Below, piece after piece: positions 16,930 through 24,752 of a stretch of DNA of 64,000 nucleotides. The stretch is taken from NCBI RefSeq assembly GCF_018070565.1, contig NZ_JAGPXL010000010.1, positions 1 through 64,000 of the forward strand. The letters are read 5' to 3'. Position 1 is the first letter of the stretch. Each line of letters opens with the position of its first letter. Under the pieces are notes generated by a model that had not been told where the DNA came from, ran no database searches, and worked only from the letters and a program-made list of their open reading frames with translations. Origin of the DNA: Streptomyces sp. B93. Lineage in GTDB: Bacteria; Actinomycetota; Actinomycetes; Streptomycetales; Streptomycetaceae. The position numbers and the translations under genes are program-made.

Positions 16930-17595
16930 TCAGCGCCGGGGCGGTGCGGCCGGGGCGTCGGTGAGGCGGAACTCCACGTCCACCACTCCCTCGACCGCGC
17001 GGATCAGCCGGGCCGCGACCGGGACCAGCGAGGTGTCCCTGACGTTGCCGGTGACGGTGACCCGGCCGTCCGACACCTCGATCGAGAGGGGCTCCGAAGG
17101 AGCGAGGAACAGGGACGAGACGATCTCGCGGCGCACCTCGCCGGCGATCTCCTCGTCCGGGCGCAGGAACACCTTCAGCAGGTCGGCCCGGCTGACCAGA
17201 CCCTCCAGCAGGCCGGTGTCGCCGACCACGGGCAGCCGCTTGACCTTGCGCTGGGCCATGATGCGGGCGGCCTCGGCGAGCGGCGCGTCGGCGTGGACGG
17301 TGACCGCCGGGCTGCTCATCAGCTCCGCCGCGGTCAGCGCGCCCGCCTTGGCCAGGTCGGGCAGCCGCCGCAGCTGGGTGAACCGGTCGGGATCGCTGTC
17401 CCGGAACTCCTCCTTGTGCAGCAGATCGGCCTCGGAGACGACGCCGACGACCCGGCCCTCGCCCACCAGCACCGGCAGGGCGCTGACCTTCCACTGCTCC
17501 ATGAGCCTGACGATGTCCTTGAACGATGCGTCGGGGCCGATGGCGACGACGGTGTGCGTCATCACATCGCTCACGACGTAGGGGCTGCCGTGCAC
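16930..17595 (-). CDS. CBS-pair and BON domain protein
   Basis: A 221-residue protein: two CBS motifs forming a Bateman module (about residues 8-65 and 92-145; [21 protein letters not shown] and [21 protein letters not shown]), then a BON domain (about 150-212). CBS pairs bind adenine nucleotides and BON domains associate with membranes or phospholipids, so the protein is a plausible energy-state sensor; the partner is unknown. The GTG start has GAGGA upstream. A second, similar protein is encoded at 27490. Its promoter region carries a GGGCC-N4-GGCCC box at 17676. Hypoxia-induced CBS proteins are known in actinobacterial DosR regulons. Confidence 0.88.
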   Translation of the reverse strand: MHGSPYVVSDVMTHTVVAIGPDASFKDIVRLMEQWKVSALPVLVGEGRVVGVVSEADLLHKEEFRDSDPDRFTQLRRLPDLAKAGALTAAELMSSPAVTVHADAPLAEAARIMAQRKVKRLPVVGDTGLLEGLVSRADLLKVFLRPDEEIAGEVRREIVSSLFLAPSEPLSIEVSDGRVTVTGNVRDTSLVPVAARLIRAVEGVVDVEFRLTDAPAAPPRR

Positions 17596-17675
17596 GGTGT
17601 CCTCCTCGAAGCGACGGGACTCGAAGCCAGGGGCCTCCTGATTCCAGCGTCCGCCGCCGCGCCGCCCGGGGCCAC

Positions 17676-17690
17676 GGGCCGACCGGCCCC
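17676..17690. promoter_or_regulatory. DosR/DevR-like palindrome in the CBS-BON / permease divergent promoter
   Basis: GGGCCGACCGGCCC (17676-17689) is a perfect GGGCC-N4-GGCCC palindrome, 81 bases upstream of the CBS-BON start on the minus strand. The 17596-17883 gap contains this box, the one at 17778, and several further GGGCC half-sites, but no gene. Confidence 0.5.
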
Positions 17691-17777
17691 GGGAGGGGGT
17701 CTATGGGCCTCGCGGGCCCCACCGGACCGGTACAGGGGCCGGTCGGCTGCGGAAGCCGGGACCTCCGGCTCGGTACG

Positions 17778-17796
17778 GGGACCTGTGGGCCTGTCC
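17778..17796. promoter_or_regulatory. DosR/DevR-like box upstream of the arc operon
   Basis: GGGACCTGTGGGCC begins at 17778, and the wider 17777-17796 segment is an inverted repeat GGGGAC-N8-GTCCCC. It lies about 90 bases before the permease ATG at 17884 and probably serves the arginine deiminase operon. Confidence 0.45.
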
Positions 17797-17883
17797 CCGT
17801 GATCGCCGCCGCGCAGAAGGATCGGGGGCGGAGCCGCTCGTACGGGCGCCCTCTCCCAGCCACCGGCCGCAAGGAGCACAGCC

Positions 17884-19383
17884 ATGTCCCCGACCCCATC
17901 GGGCGGCACCGGGACCCCGCCCAGAGCGGCGCTCGGCCTGCCCGCCGCGTCCGCCCTCGTGATCGGCAGCGTCATCGGCACCGGCGTCTTCGCCCTGCCG
18001 TCCGCGCTCGCGCCCTACGGCCCCATCGCCCTGGTCGCCTTCGTCGCCGTCACCCTCGGCGCGCTGGCCCTCGCCCTGACCTTCGGCGCGCTGTCGAAGC
18101 GGGCGACGGCGAGCGGCGGGCCGTACGTCTACGCCCGGGAGGCGTTCGGCGAGTTCGCCGGGTTCCTCAACGCCTGGTCGTACTGGATCACCGCCTGGGC
18201 GGGCAACGCCGCGATCGCGGTGGCCTGGGTCGGCTATGTCGAGGTGTTCGTCAACACCGGGCACGGCAGGGCGTACTCGGTGCTGATCGCGCTGACCGGC
18301 CTGTGGATACCGGCCGCGATCAACCTCACCGGCGTCCGCAACACCGGCGCCTTCCAGGTGATCACCACGGTGCTGAAGTTCGTACCGCTGGTCTTCATGG
18401 CCACCATCGGGCTGCTCTTCATCGACCCGGACAACTTCGGCGCGTTCAACGCCAGCGGACAGTCCGCGCTCGGCGCGATCTCGGCGGCCGGGGCCATCGC
18501 CCTGTTCAGTTACCTCGGCCTGGAAGCGGCCTCCGTGGTCGCGGGCCGGGTCCGGGACCCGGAGCGCAACGTGCCGCGTGCCACCGTGTACGGCACCCTG
18601 GTGTGCGCCGTGATCTACATCCTCGGCACCCTCGCCGTCTTCGGCACCGTCTCGCACGCCCGGCTCGGCGAGTCCGGCGCGCCGTTCACCGACGCGGCCA
18701 ACAACATCCTCGGCGGCAGCTGGGCGGGCGACGCGGTCGCCGTCGCCGCGATCGTCTCCGGCATCGGCGCCCTCAACGGCTGGACCATGCTGTGCGCGGA
18801 GATGCCCTACGCCGCCGCCCGCGACGGGCTCTTCCCCGGCGCCTTCGCCAAACTGCGCGGCGCGAACGACGTCCCGGTGTTCGGCATCGTCGCCTCCACC
18901 GTGCTCGCCTCGCTGATCACCTTGTTCAGCTACACCCGCTTCGAGGACGTCTTCACCAAGATCGTCCTGCTGAGCGTGCTGACCGCGGTCATCCCGTACC
19001 TGTTCTCCGCCGCCGCCCGCCTGTACTGGCTGCTGCGCGGCCGGGCCGGACTCAGCCGGCGCGCCCTCGCCAGGGACGTCACGATCACCGTGCTCGCCAT
19101 GGCCTTCTCGTACTGGTCCATCCAGGGCAGCGGCTACCAGACCGTCTACTACGGGCTGTTCGTGCTGCTCCTCGGCCTGCCGGTGTACGTCTGGCTGAAG
19201 CGCGGCGACGGCGCGGACCCCGCCCCGGCAGACGGCACACCAAACGAGACGGCCCCCGACACCGAGCGGCCGCCCGCCGCCCCGCCGCGTGCCCCGGAGA
19301 CCCCGCCCGTCGTACCCGCGCCCCGCCGCCCGGGCGGCTCCCGCAAGGGCGGCCTGCACAACAACCTCCGCCACCACGACTGA
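17884..19383 (+). CDS. arcD: APC-family amino acid permease, probable arginine/ornithine antiporter
   Basis: A 499-residue integral membrane protein with about 12 hydrophobic helices. The N-terminal motif [17 protein letters not shown] is the conserved APC helix-1 signature. The C-terminal ~65 residues are Pro/Asp-rich and soluble. It starts 74 bases before arcA and heads a run arcD-arcA-argF-arcC, so the best reading is the exchanger importing arginine and exporting ornithine for the arginine deiminase pathway. Family membership is clear, but substrate is inferred from context. A longer open frame upstream (from 17526, in another frame) is not used because this ATG has AAGGAG nearby and the APC domain begins right after it. 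Confidence 0.87.
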   Translation: MSPTPSGGTGTPPRAALGLPAASALVIGSVIGTGVFALPSALAPYGPIALVAFVAVTLGALALALTFGALSKRATASGGPYVYAREAFGEFAGFLNAWSYWITAWAGNAAIAVAWVGYVEVFVNTGHGRAYSVLIALTGLWIPAAINLTGVRNTGAFQVITTVLKFVPLVFMATIGLLFIDPDNFGAFNASGQSALGAISAAGAIALFSYLGLEAASVVAGRVRDPERNVPRATVYGTLVCAVIYILGTLAVFGTVSHARLGESGAPFTDAANNILGGSWAGDAVAVAAIVSGIGALNGWTMLCAEMPYAAARDGLFPGAFAKLRGANDVPVFGIVASTVLASLITLFSYTRFEDVFTKIVLLSVLTAVIPYLFSAAARLYWLLRGRAGLSRRALARDVTITVLAMAFSYWSIQGSGYQTVYYGLFVLLLGLPVYVWLKRGDGADPAPADGTPNETAPDTERPPAAPPRAPETPPVVPAPRRPGGSRKGGLHNNLRHHD

Positions 19384-19457
19384 CCCGCCCCCGGGATCGG
19401 CGACCCCGGCGCGCCAGGGACGCCGACCCGCACCCCACCACCGGAGGAACACCCGCC

Positions 19458-20672
19458 ATGACCACCTTCCACGTCGACTCCGAGGCCGGGCGGCTGCGGC
19501 AGGTCGTCCTGCACCGGCCGGGGCTGGAACTCTCCCGGCTCACCCCGCGCAACGTCGACGCCCTGCTCTTCGACGACATCCTGTGGGCCAAGCGGGCCCG
19601 CGAGGAACACGACGCCTTCGCGCAGGTGCTGCGCGACCACGGGGCCCGCGTGCACTACTTCGCCGACCTGCTCGCCCAGACCCTGGACGTCCCCGAGGCC
19701 CGGGACTGGCTGCTGGACCGGGTCATCACCCCGGCCGTCGTCGGCCCCGCCCTCACCGACCCGGTGCGCGCCTTCACCGCCGAACTGGACGGCGAGACCC
19801 TCGCCGGATACCTCATCGGCGGGCTCCTCAAGAGCGACCTGCCGATCGCCGCCCCGCACAGCCTCGTCTTCAGCGCCCTCGGCGGCGAGGAGTTCGCCCT
19901 CGCCCCGCTGCCCAACCACCTCTTCCCCCGCGACAACTCCTGCTGGGTGTACGACCGGCTCTCCGTCAACCCGATGGCCAAGCCCGCCCGGCGCCGCGAG
20001 AGCCTGCACGCCGAGGCCATCTACCGGTTCCACCCGATGTTCGCGGACACCGCCCCCGCGCCCCTCCTCGACGGGCCCGTGGGCACCCTGGAGGGCGGCG
20101 ACGTGCACGTCCTCGGCAACGGCGCCGTCATGGTCGGCATGGGGGAGCGCACCACGGCCCAGGCGGTGGAGAACCTCGCCGCCCGGCTCTTCGCCGACGG
20201 CACCGCCACCCGGCTGATCGCCGTGCAACTGCCCGCACAGCGGGCCTACATGCACCTGGACACCGTACTGACCATGGTCGACCGGGACGCCTTCGTCATC
20301 TACCCCGGCCTCGCCGACTCGCTGCGCTCCTGGACCCTGCGGCCCAGCGCACTCCACCCGGCGGGCTTCTCCGTGACCCCCGACCGCGACCTGCCCACCG
20401 CGCTCGCCGAGGCGCTCGACCTGGACAAGGTGCGGATGCTCTCCGCCGAACAGGACATCCGCAACGCCGAACGCGAACAGTGGGACGACGGCAGCAACTT
20501 CCTCGCCGTCGCCCCCGGCGTGATCGTCGGCTACGAGCGCAACGTCACCACCAACACCCATCTGCGCAAGCAGGGCATCGAGGTCGTCACCATCGCCGGT
20601 GCCGAACTCGGCCGCGGGCGCGGCGGACCGCGCTGCATGAGCTGCCCCGTGGAACGCGACCCCGTCCGCTGA
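19458..20672 (+). CDS. arcA: Arginine deiminase
   Basis: A 404-residue enzyme converting arginine to citrulline and ammonia. Visible features are [17 protein letters not shown] at the N-terminus, FTRD-equivalent [12 protein letters not shown] (about 155), [12 protein letters not shown] (about 213), [10 protein letters not shown] (about 262, catalytic His), and the C-terminal [14 protein letters not shown] with the nucleophilic Cys. The length matches the family. The ATG follows GGAGGAACACCCGCC. It is the second gene of the arc operon. Together with argF and arcC it yields ATP from arginine without oxygen. Confidence 0.95.
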   Translation: MTTFHVDSEAGRLRQVVLHRPGLELSRLTPRNVDALLFDDILWAKRAREEHDAFAQVLRDHGARVHYFADLLAQTLDVPEARDWLLDRVITPAVVGPALTDPVRAFTAELDGETLAGYLIGGLLKSDLPIAAPHSLVFSALGGEEFALAPLPNHLFPRDNSCWVYDRLSVNPMAKPARRRESLHAEAIYRFHPMFADTAPAPLLDGPVGTLEGGDVHVLGNGAVMVGMGERTTAQAVENLAARLFADGTATRLIAVQLPAQRAYMHLDTVLTMVDRDAFVIYPGLADSLRSWTLRPSALHPAGFSVTPDRDLPTALAEALDLDKVRMLSAEQDIRNAEREQWDDGSNFLAVAPGVIVGYERNVTTNTHLRKQGIEVVTIAGAELGRGRGGPRCMSCPVERDPVR

Positions 20673-20695
20673 CCGGCCCACCCCGAGGAACCCCC

Positions 20696-21696
20696 ATGAC
20701 CGTCGACCTGCGAGGCCGCTCCTACCTGAGCGAACTCGATTTCACCGCCGAGGAGATCACCCACCTCCTCGACCTGGCCGCCGACCTCAAGGCGGCCCGC
20801 CGGGCCGGAACCGAACGGCCCCGCCTCACCGGCCGCCACCTCGCGCTGATCTTCGAGAAGACGTCCACCCGCACCCGCTGCGCCTTCGAGGTCGCCGCCG
20901 CCGACCAGGGCGCCGCCACCACCTGCCTCGGCCCCGGCGACACCCACCTCGGCACCAAGGAGACCGTCGCCGACACCGCCCGGGTCCTCGGCCGGATGTT
21001 CGACGCCATCGAGTACCGCGGCTCCGCCCAGTCCGTCGTCACCGACCTGGCCGCCCACTCCGGCGTCCCCGTCTACAACGGCCTCACCGACACCGCGCAC
21101 CCCACCCAGAGCCTGTGCGACGTCCTCACCATGCGCGAGCACAGCCCCAAACCCCTCACCGACATCGCCTACGCCTACCTCGGCGACGCCCGCAACAACA
21201 TGGGCAACTCCCTGCTGGCCATGGGCGCCCTGCTCGGCATGGACGTACGGATCGCCGCCCCCGCCCGGCTGCACCCCGACCCGGCGCACGTCACCGCCTG
21301 CCGGGAACTGGCCGAACGCAGCGGCGCCCGCATCACCCTCACCGAGGACGTGGAGTTCGCCGTACGCGGCGCCGACTTCCTGCACACCGACGTCTGGGTG
21401 TCCATGGGGGAGCCCGCCGAGACCTGGCACGAGCGCATCGACCTGCTGCGCCCCTACCGGGTCGACGCCAAGGTCCTCGCCGCCACCGGCAACCCCGCCG
21501 TCGGGTTCCTGCACTGTCTGCCGTCCCTGCACGACGACCGCACCCTGCTCGGCCGTCAACTGCGCGACGGCTACGGGCTGAACGGCCTGGAGGTCACCGA
21601 CGAGGTGTTCTCGTCGGCCGCCTCGCTCGTCTTCGACCAGGCCGAGAACCGGCTGCACACCATCAAGGCCGTCCTCGTCGCACCCTGGAGGACTGA
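20696..21696 (+). CDS. argF: Ornithine carbamoyltransferase (catabolic), frame disrupted at the 3' end
   Basis: Converts citrulline plus phosphate to ornithine and carbamoyl phosphate in the arginine deiminase pathway. Motifs: [12 protein letters not shown] (carbamoyl-phosphate loop, about residue 55), HPTQSLCDV (about 138) and [10 protein letters not shown] (about 272). The family normally ends IKAVLVATL plus a few residues. Here the frame reads [13 protein letters not shown] and continues without stop to 21949, deep inside arcC. Adding one base between 21681 and 21682 restores VATLED and a TGA at 21694-21696, four bases before arcC. The coordinates given are for the restored gene (333 residues); the uncorrected product would be 417. 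A sequencing error or a real recent deletion are both possible. Confidence 0.85.
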
Positions 21697-21699
21697 ACC

Positions 21700-22623
21700 G
21701 TGCGCATCGTCATCGCCCTCGGCGGCAACGCCCTGCTGCACCGGGGCGAGCGCCCCGACGCCGACGTCCAGCAGGCCAACATCGACCGGGTCGCCACCGC
21801 CGTCGCCGCCCTCGCCCAGGAGCACGAGATCGTCGTCACCCACGGCAACGGCCCCCAGATCGGGCTGCTCGCCGTGGAGAGCGCCGCCGACCCCGCCCTC
21901 AGCGCCCCCTACCCACTGGACCTGCTGGGCGCCCAGACCCAGGGCATGATCGGTTCCCTGCTGACCCGCACACTCCATGACGCGCTGCCCGGACGCCGGG
22001 TGGCCGCGCTGGTCACCCACACCGTGGTACGGGCCGACGACCCCGCCTTCCGCCACCCGACCAAGTTCGTCGGACAGGTCCACCCGCGCTCCGAGGCACG
22101 CGCCCTCGCCCGCCGGTACGGCTGGCACATCGCCCAGGACACCACCGGCTGGCGCCGCGTCGTGCCGTCCCCGTCGCCCGAGCGGATCGTGGAGACCGAC
22201 ACCATCCAGGACCTGCTCAGCGTCGACACCCTCGTCGTCTGCGCGGGCGGCGGGGGCGTCCCCGTCACCACCGACCCGGACACCGGGGCGCTGCACGGGG
22301 TGGAGGCCGTCGTCGACAAGGACCTGACGGCCGCCCTGCTCGCCGAGGACCTCAAGGCCGACTTCCTGCTCATCCTCACCGACGTCCCCAACGTCTACGC
22401 CGACTACGGCACCCCCCAGCAGCGGCCCGTCCTCGACGCCACCCCCACCGACCTGCGCCGCGGCGGCTTCCCGGCCGGTTCCATGGGGCCCAAGACGGAG
22501 GCCGCCGCACGGTTCGTGGAACGCACCGGGGGACTGGCGGCGATCGGGGCGCTGGACGCCGCCCAGGAGATCGTCCACGGGCGGTCGGGAACGCTCGTAC
22601 GGCCCGAGATGACGGTGCCGTGA
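21700..22623 (+). CDS. arcC: Carbamate kinase
   Basis: A 307-residue amino-acid-kinase-fold enzyme making ATP from carbamoyl phosphate and ADP, the energy-yielding last step of the arginine deiminase pathway. Motifs: [13 protein letters not shown] at the N-terminus, [11 protein letters not shown] (about 47), the long hairpin region with [30 protein letters not shown] and [19 protein letters not shown] ribosome site overlaps the end of argF, eight bases before the GTG start. It is last in the arc operon and converges on the STAS gene with nine bases between stops; no terminator is visible. Confidence 0.95.
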   Translation: MRIVIALGGNALLHRGERPDADVQQANIDRVATAVAALAQEHEIVVTHGNGPQIGLLAVESAADPALSAPYPLDLLGAQTQGMIGSLLTRTLHDALPGRRVAALVTHTVVRADDPAFRHPTKFVGQVHPRSEARALARRYGWHIAQDTTGWRRVVPSPSPERIVETDTIQDLLSVDTLVVCAGGGGVPVTTDPDTGALHGVEAVVDKDLTAALLAEDLKADFLLILTDVPNVYADYGTPQQRPVLDATPTDLRRGGFPAGSMGPKTEAAARFVERTGGLAAIGALDAAQEIVHGRSGTLVRPEMTVP

Positions 22624-22632
22624 GCCGGTCGG

Positions 22633-23010
22633 TCAGCCCGCCACGGCCACCGGGCCCGTCGCCGTCTCCGGCAGCCGGGTCCACACGTCGAAGACGTCGG
22701 CCAGGTGCACGGCCCGCAGGATGCGCGGGAACCGCGGGTCGGTGCTGACCAGCCGCAGCCGCCCGTGCCGGGCCAGCACCCGGTTGCGGGCCCGGCACAG
22801 CACGCCGATCCCGGCGCAGTCGATGAAGGTGGTGCCCCGCAGGTCCAGCACCAGGTCGGGGCGCGGACAGGAGGTCAGGGCGTCCAGCCGCGCCGCCACG
22901 AACGGCGCCGTACGGATGTCGATCTCGCCGCGCAGCTCCAGGACCGTGGTGCCACCGACGCGGCGCGCCGGGGAACACGGTGTCGGCCAGGTGTGCGTTG
23001 TCTCGGGCAT
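22633..23010 (-). CDS. STAS-domain (anti-anti-sigma-like) protein lacking the phosphoacceptor Ser
   Basis: A 125-residue single STAS domain (TTVLELRGEIDIRTA, then LVLDLRGTTFIDCAGIGVL). These proteins bind anti-sigma kinases in partner-switching. The phosphorylated residue of SpoIIAA lies in the motif D-S-S-G; here residues 64-67 read D-C-A-G, so neither Ser is present. It may act constitutively or be regulated differently. The ATG at 23010 is chosen because the domain begins shortly after; longer extensions run into promoter-like sequence. No clear ribosome site is seen. It is transcribed away from the FMN-binding gene, sharing a gap with several GGGCC/GGGAC palindromes. Confidence 0.8.
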   Translation of the reverse strand: MPETTHTWPTPCSPARRVGGTTVLELRGEIDIRTAPFVAARLDALTSCPRPDLVLDLRGTTFIDCAGIGVLCRARNRVLARHGRLRLVSTDPRFPRILRAVHLADVFDVWTRLPETATGPVAVAG

Positions 23011-23047
23011 GGTCGAAAGACAACCGAAGGCGCCGGGGGACCAGATA

Positions 23048-23242
23048 GGGCCGGTCGGCCCCGTCCGACGGGTCGACCGGGACCCGTGGGCGTGCGGCGC
23101 GTCTGCACGCGCCCCCGGGCGCCGCCCGGCCGCCCCACCGCCGCGGGTGCCGTGCGCTGGCCTTTTCCCCCGTGCCACCCCCTGTGCCGTCCGGCCACCC
23201 CCGCCAGGGCCGGTCTCCGGCCCGGACGGGACAGAAGGTCCC
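23048..23242. promoter_or_regulatory. Cluster of DosR/DevR-like boxes in the divergent gap
   Basis: The 23011-23315 gap holds no gene but three boxes: GGGCCGGTCGGCCC at 23048-23061, GGGACCCGTGGGCG at 23079-23092, and GGGACAGAAGGTCCC at 23228-23242 (perfect arms, 5-base centre). The first two are near the STAS gene start and the third is 74 bases before the FMN-binding gene, so both divergent units could be controlled together. Confidence 0.5.
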
Positions 23243-23315
23243 TCACACCGCCGACGGCGGCGGCTGACGATGGAAGGACCATCAACCGGCAGTGTGCCCC
23301 CAGGCGAAAGACGGA

Positions 23316-23867
23316 ATGGCCATGTACCCCAACGACGGTTTTCGTGAACTGGGTCGGCAGGAGTGCCTGCGCCTGCTGGGCCGGGCCGACATCGGCAGGA
23401 TCGTCCACACCCGCCAGGCGCTCCCCGCGGTCCTGCCCGTCAACTTCGCCCTGGACCACGACGGCGCCGTCCTCGTGCGCACCGCCGCGGAGTCGGAGCT
23501 GGTCCGCGCGGTCGACGGCGCGGTGGTCGCCTTCGAGGGCGACGAGGTCGACCGGGCCGCCGAGTCCGGCTGGAGCGTCGTCGTCACCGGGACCGCCACC
23601 GTGGTGACCGACCCCGCCGAACAGCGGCGCCTCGCCCCCCTCGGCCCGCGCTCCTGGGCGCCTTCCCCGCGCGAGGTCCTGCTGCGCATCGAACCCGAGC
23701 TGGTCACCGGCCGGGAACTGGTCGGCGGGCGCACCCTGTACGGCGTCGGCGTGCCGCTGTGGGCCGCCGCCGCGAACGCCGAACGACCCCTCGAAAATAG
23801 GGCTGTTCAGCCCAGCGGACGCGGACCTTCGGCATCCGGCGGCGACCGGCCCCGGACGAGAAAGTAA
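23316..23867 (+). CDS. Pyridoxamine 5'-phosphate oxidase-like FMN-binding protein
   Basis: A 183-residue split-barrel flavoprotein. FRELGRQECLRLLGRADIGRIVHT and VLPVNFALDHDGAVLVRTA are typical of the PPOX-like family that binds FMN or F420. The C-terminal ~40 residues are Arg/Gly-rich and variable. The substrate is unknown; actinobacterial homologues are commonly hypoxia-induced (DosR regulon), which fits the neighbours. Two ATGs (23316, 23322) are close together; the first has AGGCGAAAG at a good distance. It is followed 44 bases later by the DoxX gene. Confidence 0.8.
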   Translation: MAMYPNDGFRELGRQECLRLLGRADIGRIVHTRQALPAVLPVNFALDHDGAVLVRTAAESELVRAVDGAVVAFEGDEVDRAAESGWSVVVTGTATVVTDPAEQRRLAPLGPRSWAPSPREVLLRIEPELVTGRELVGGRTLYGVGVPLWAAAANAERPLENRAVQPSGRGPSASGGDRPRTRK

Positions 23868-23911
23868 AGGTGTCAAGCACCAACCGGACCTTCCCCGAAG
23901 GGAACACCGTC

Positions 23912-24541
23912 ATGGCCGTGCACAACACCCCGCACCAAGGTACGGGCTTCCACCTGCCGTCGCTGCGCCGCAACCGGACCGCCGCCGCACCCGAGTCCGA
24001 CGCCGCCGCGCTCAGCGACACGCACACCGCGCGGGCCTACGTCTTCGGTTCCGTCCGGATCCTCATGGGCTTCGTCTTCCTGTGGGCGTTCCTCGACAAG
24101 ACCTTCGGCTTCGGCTACGCGACCCCGTCCGGCAAGGGCTGGATCGACGGCGGCTCGCCGACCCTGGGCTTCCTCAGCTCGGTCAACGTCGGACCGATGG
24201 AGTCGACCTTCCACTCCTGGGCCGGCGACACCTGGGCCGACTGGCTGTTCATGCTGGGCCTGCTCGGCATCGGCATCGCCCTGATCAGCGGCGTCGCGCT
24301 GCGGCTGGCGGCCGTCGCGGGCACCGCGATGATGGCCTTCATGTGGATCGCCGAGTGGCCGCCCGCCAAGCACCTCTCGGACGGCTCGGCGAGCATGTCG
24401 ACGAACCCCTTCGCCGACTACCACCTCGTCTACGCGGCCATCCTGATCGCTCTGGCCGTCGTCTCCGCGGGGAACACCCTCGGTCTCGGCCGCCTGTGGG
24501 CGAAGCTCCCGTTCGTCCGCACCAACGGCTGGCTCCGCTGA
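23912..24541 (+). CDS. DoxX-family membrane protein
   Basis: A 209-residue protein with about four transmembrane helices: YVFGSVRILMGFVFLWAFLDKTFGFGY (helix 1, about 45-70), WLFMLGLLGIGIALISGVAL (about 112-132), LAAVAGTAMMAFMWIAEWPP, and YHLVYAAILIALAVVSAGNTLGLG near the end. This is the DoxX/DoxD layout. Family roles include thiosulfate:quinone oxidoreductase subunits and membrane redox homeostasis; the precise role here is unknown. The start is ATG 23912 after GAAGGGAACACC. It is probably co-transcribed with the preceding FMN-binding gene and is followed by a perfect terminator. Confidence 0.82.
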   Translation: MAVHNTPHQGTGFHLPSLRRNRTAAAPESDAAALSDTHTARAYVFGSVRILMGFVFLWAFLDKTFGFGYATPSGKGWIDGGSPTLGFLSSVNVGPMESTFHSWAGDTWADWLFMLGLLGIGIALISGVALRLAAVAGTAMMAFMWIAEWPPAKHLSDGSASMSTNPFADYHLVYAAILIALAVVSAGNTLGLGRLWAKLPFVRTNGWLR

Positions 24542-24549
24542 CCGCCGGC

Positions 24550-24583
24550 GACGCGGTGGACCCACGGTCGGGTCCACCGCGTC
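24550..24583 (+). terminator. Perfect 14-bp hairpin terminator after the DoxX gene
   Basis: GACGCGGTGGACCC and GGGTCCACCGCGTC pair perfectly around a 6-base loop, nine bases after the stop. Confidence 0.85.
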
Positions 24584-24631
24584 GGGCCGTCCGCGCCCGG
24601 CCCCCGGGCCCGGGCCGACCGGCGGTCACCG

Positions 24632-24645
24632 GGGCCGAACGGCCC
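24632..24645. promoter_or_regulatory. DosR/DevR-like palindrome upstream of the GNAT-synthetase operon
   Basis: GGGCCGAACGGCCC, a perfect GGGCC-N4-GGCCC palindrome, lies between the preceding terminator and the ATG at 24753, 108 bases before it. Confidence 0.5.
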
Positions 24646-24752
24646 TCGGATCGCCCCCGGTCAGCCCCTGGGGCGCCGCCCCGCTCCGCCGGATGCTCGA
24701 AGTACCGGACCCACCCCGTGCTCCACCCCGGACCACACCGAGGAGATCCGTG

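Noticed and set aside
17526..20672. 1048-codon forward open frame across the permease into arcA
   Set aside because: Only its last 404 codons (from 19458) encode arginine deiminase; the rest is the out-of-frame shadow of the CBS-BON promoter and the permease gene.
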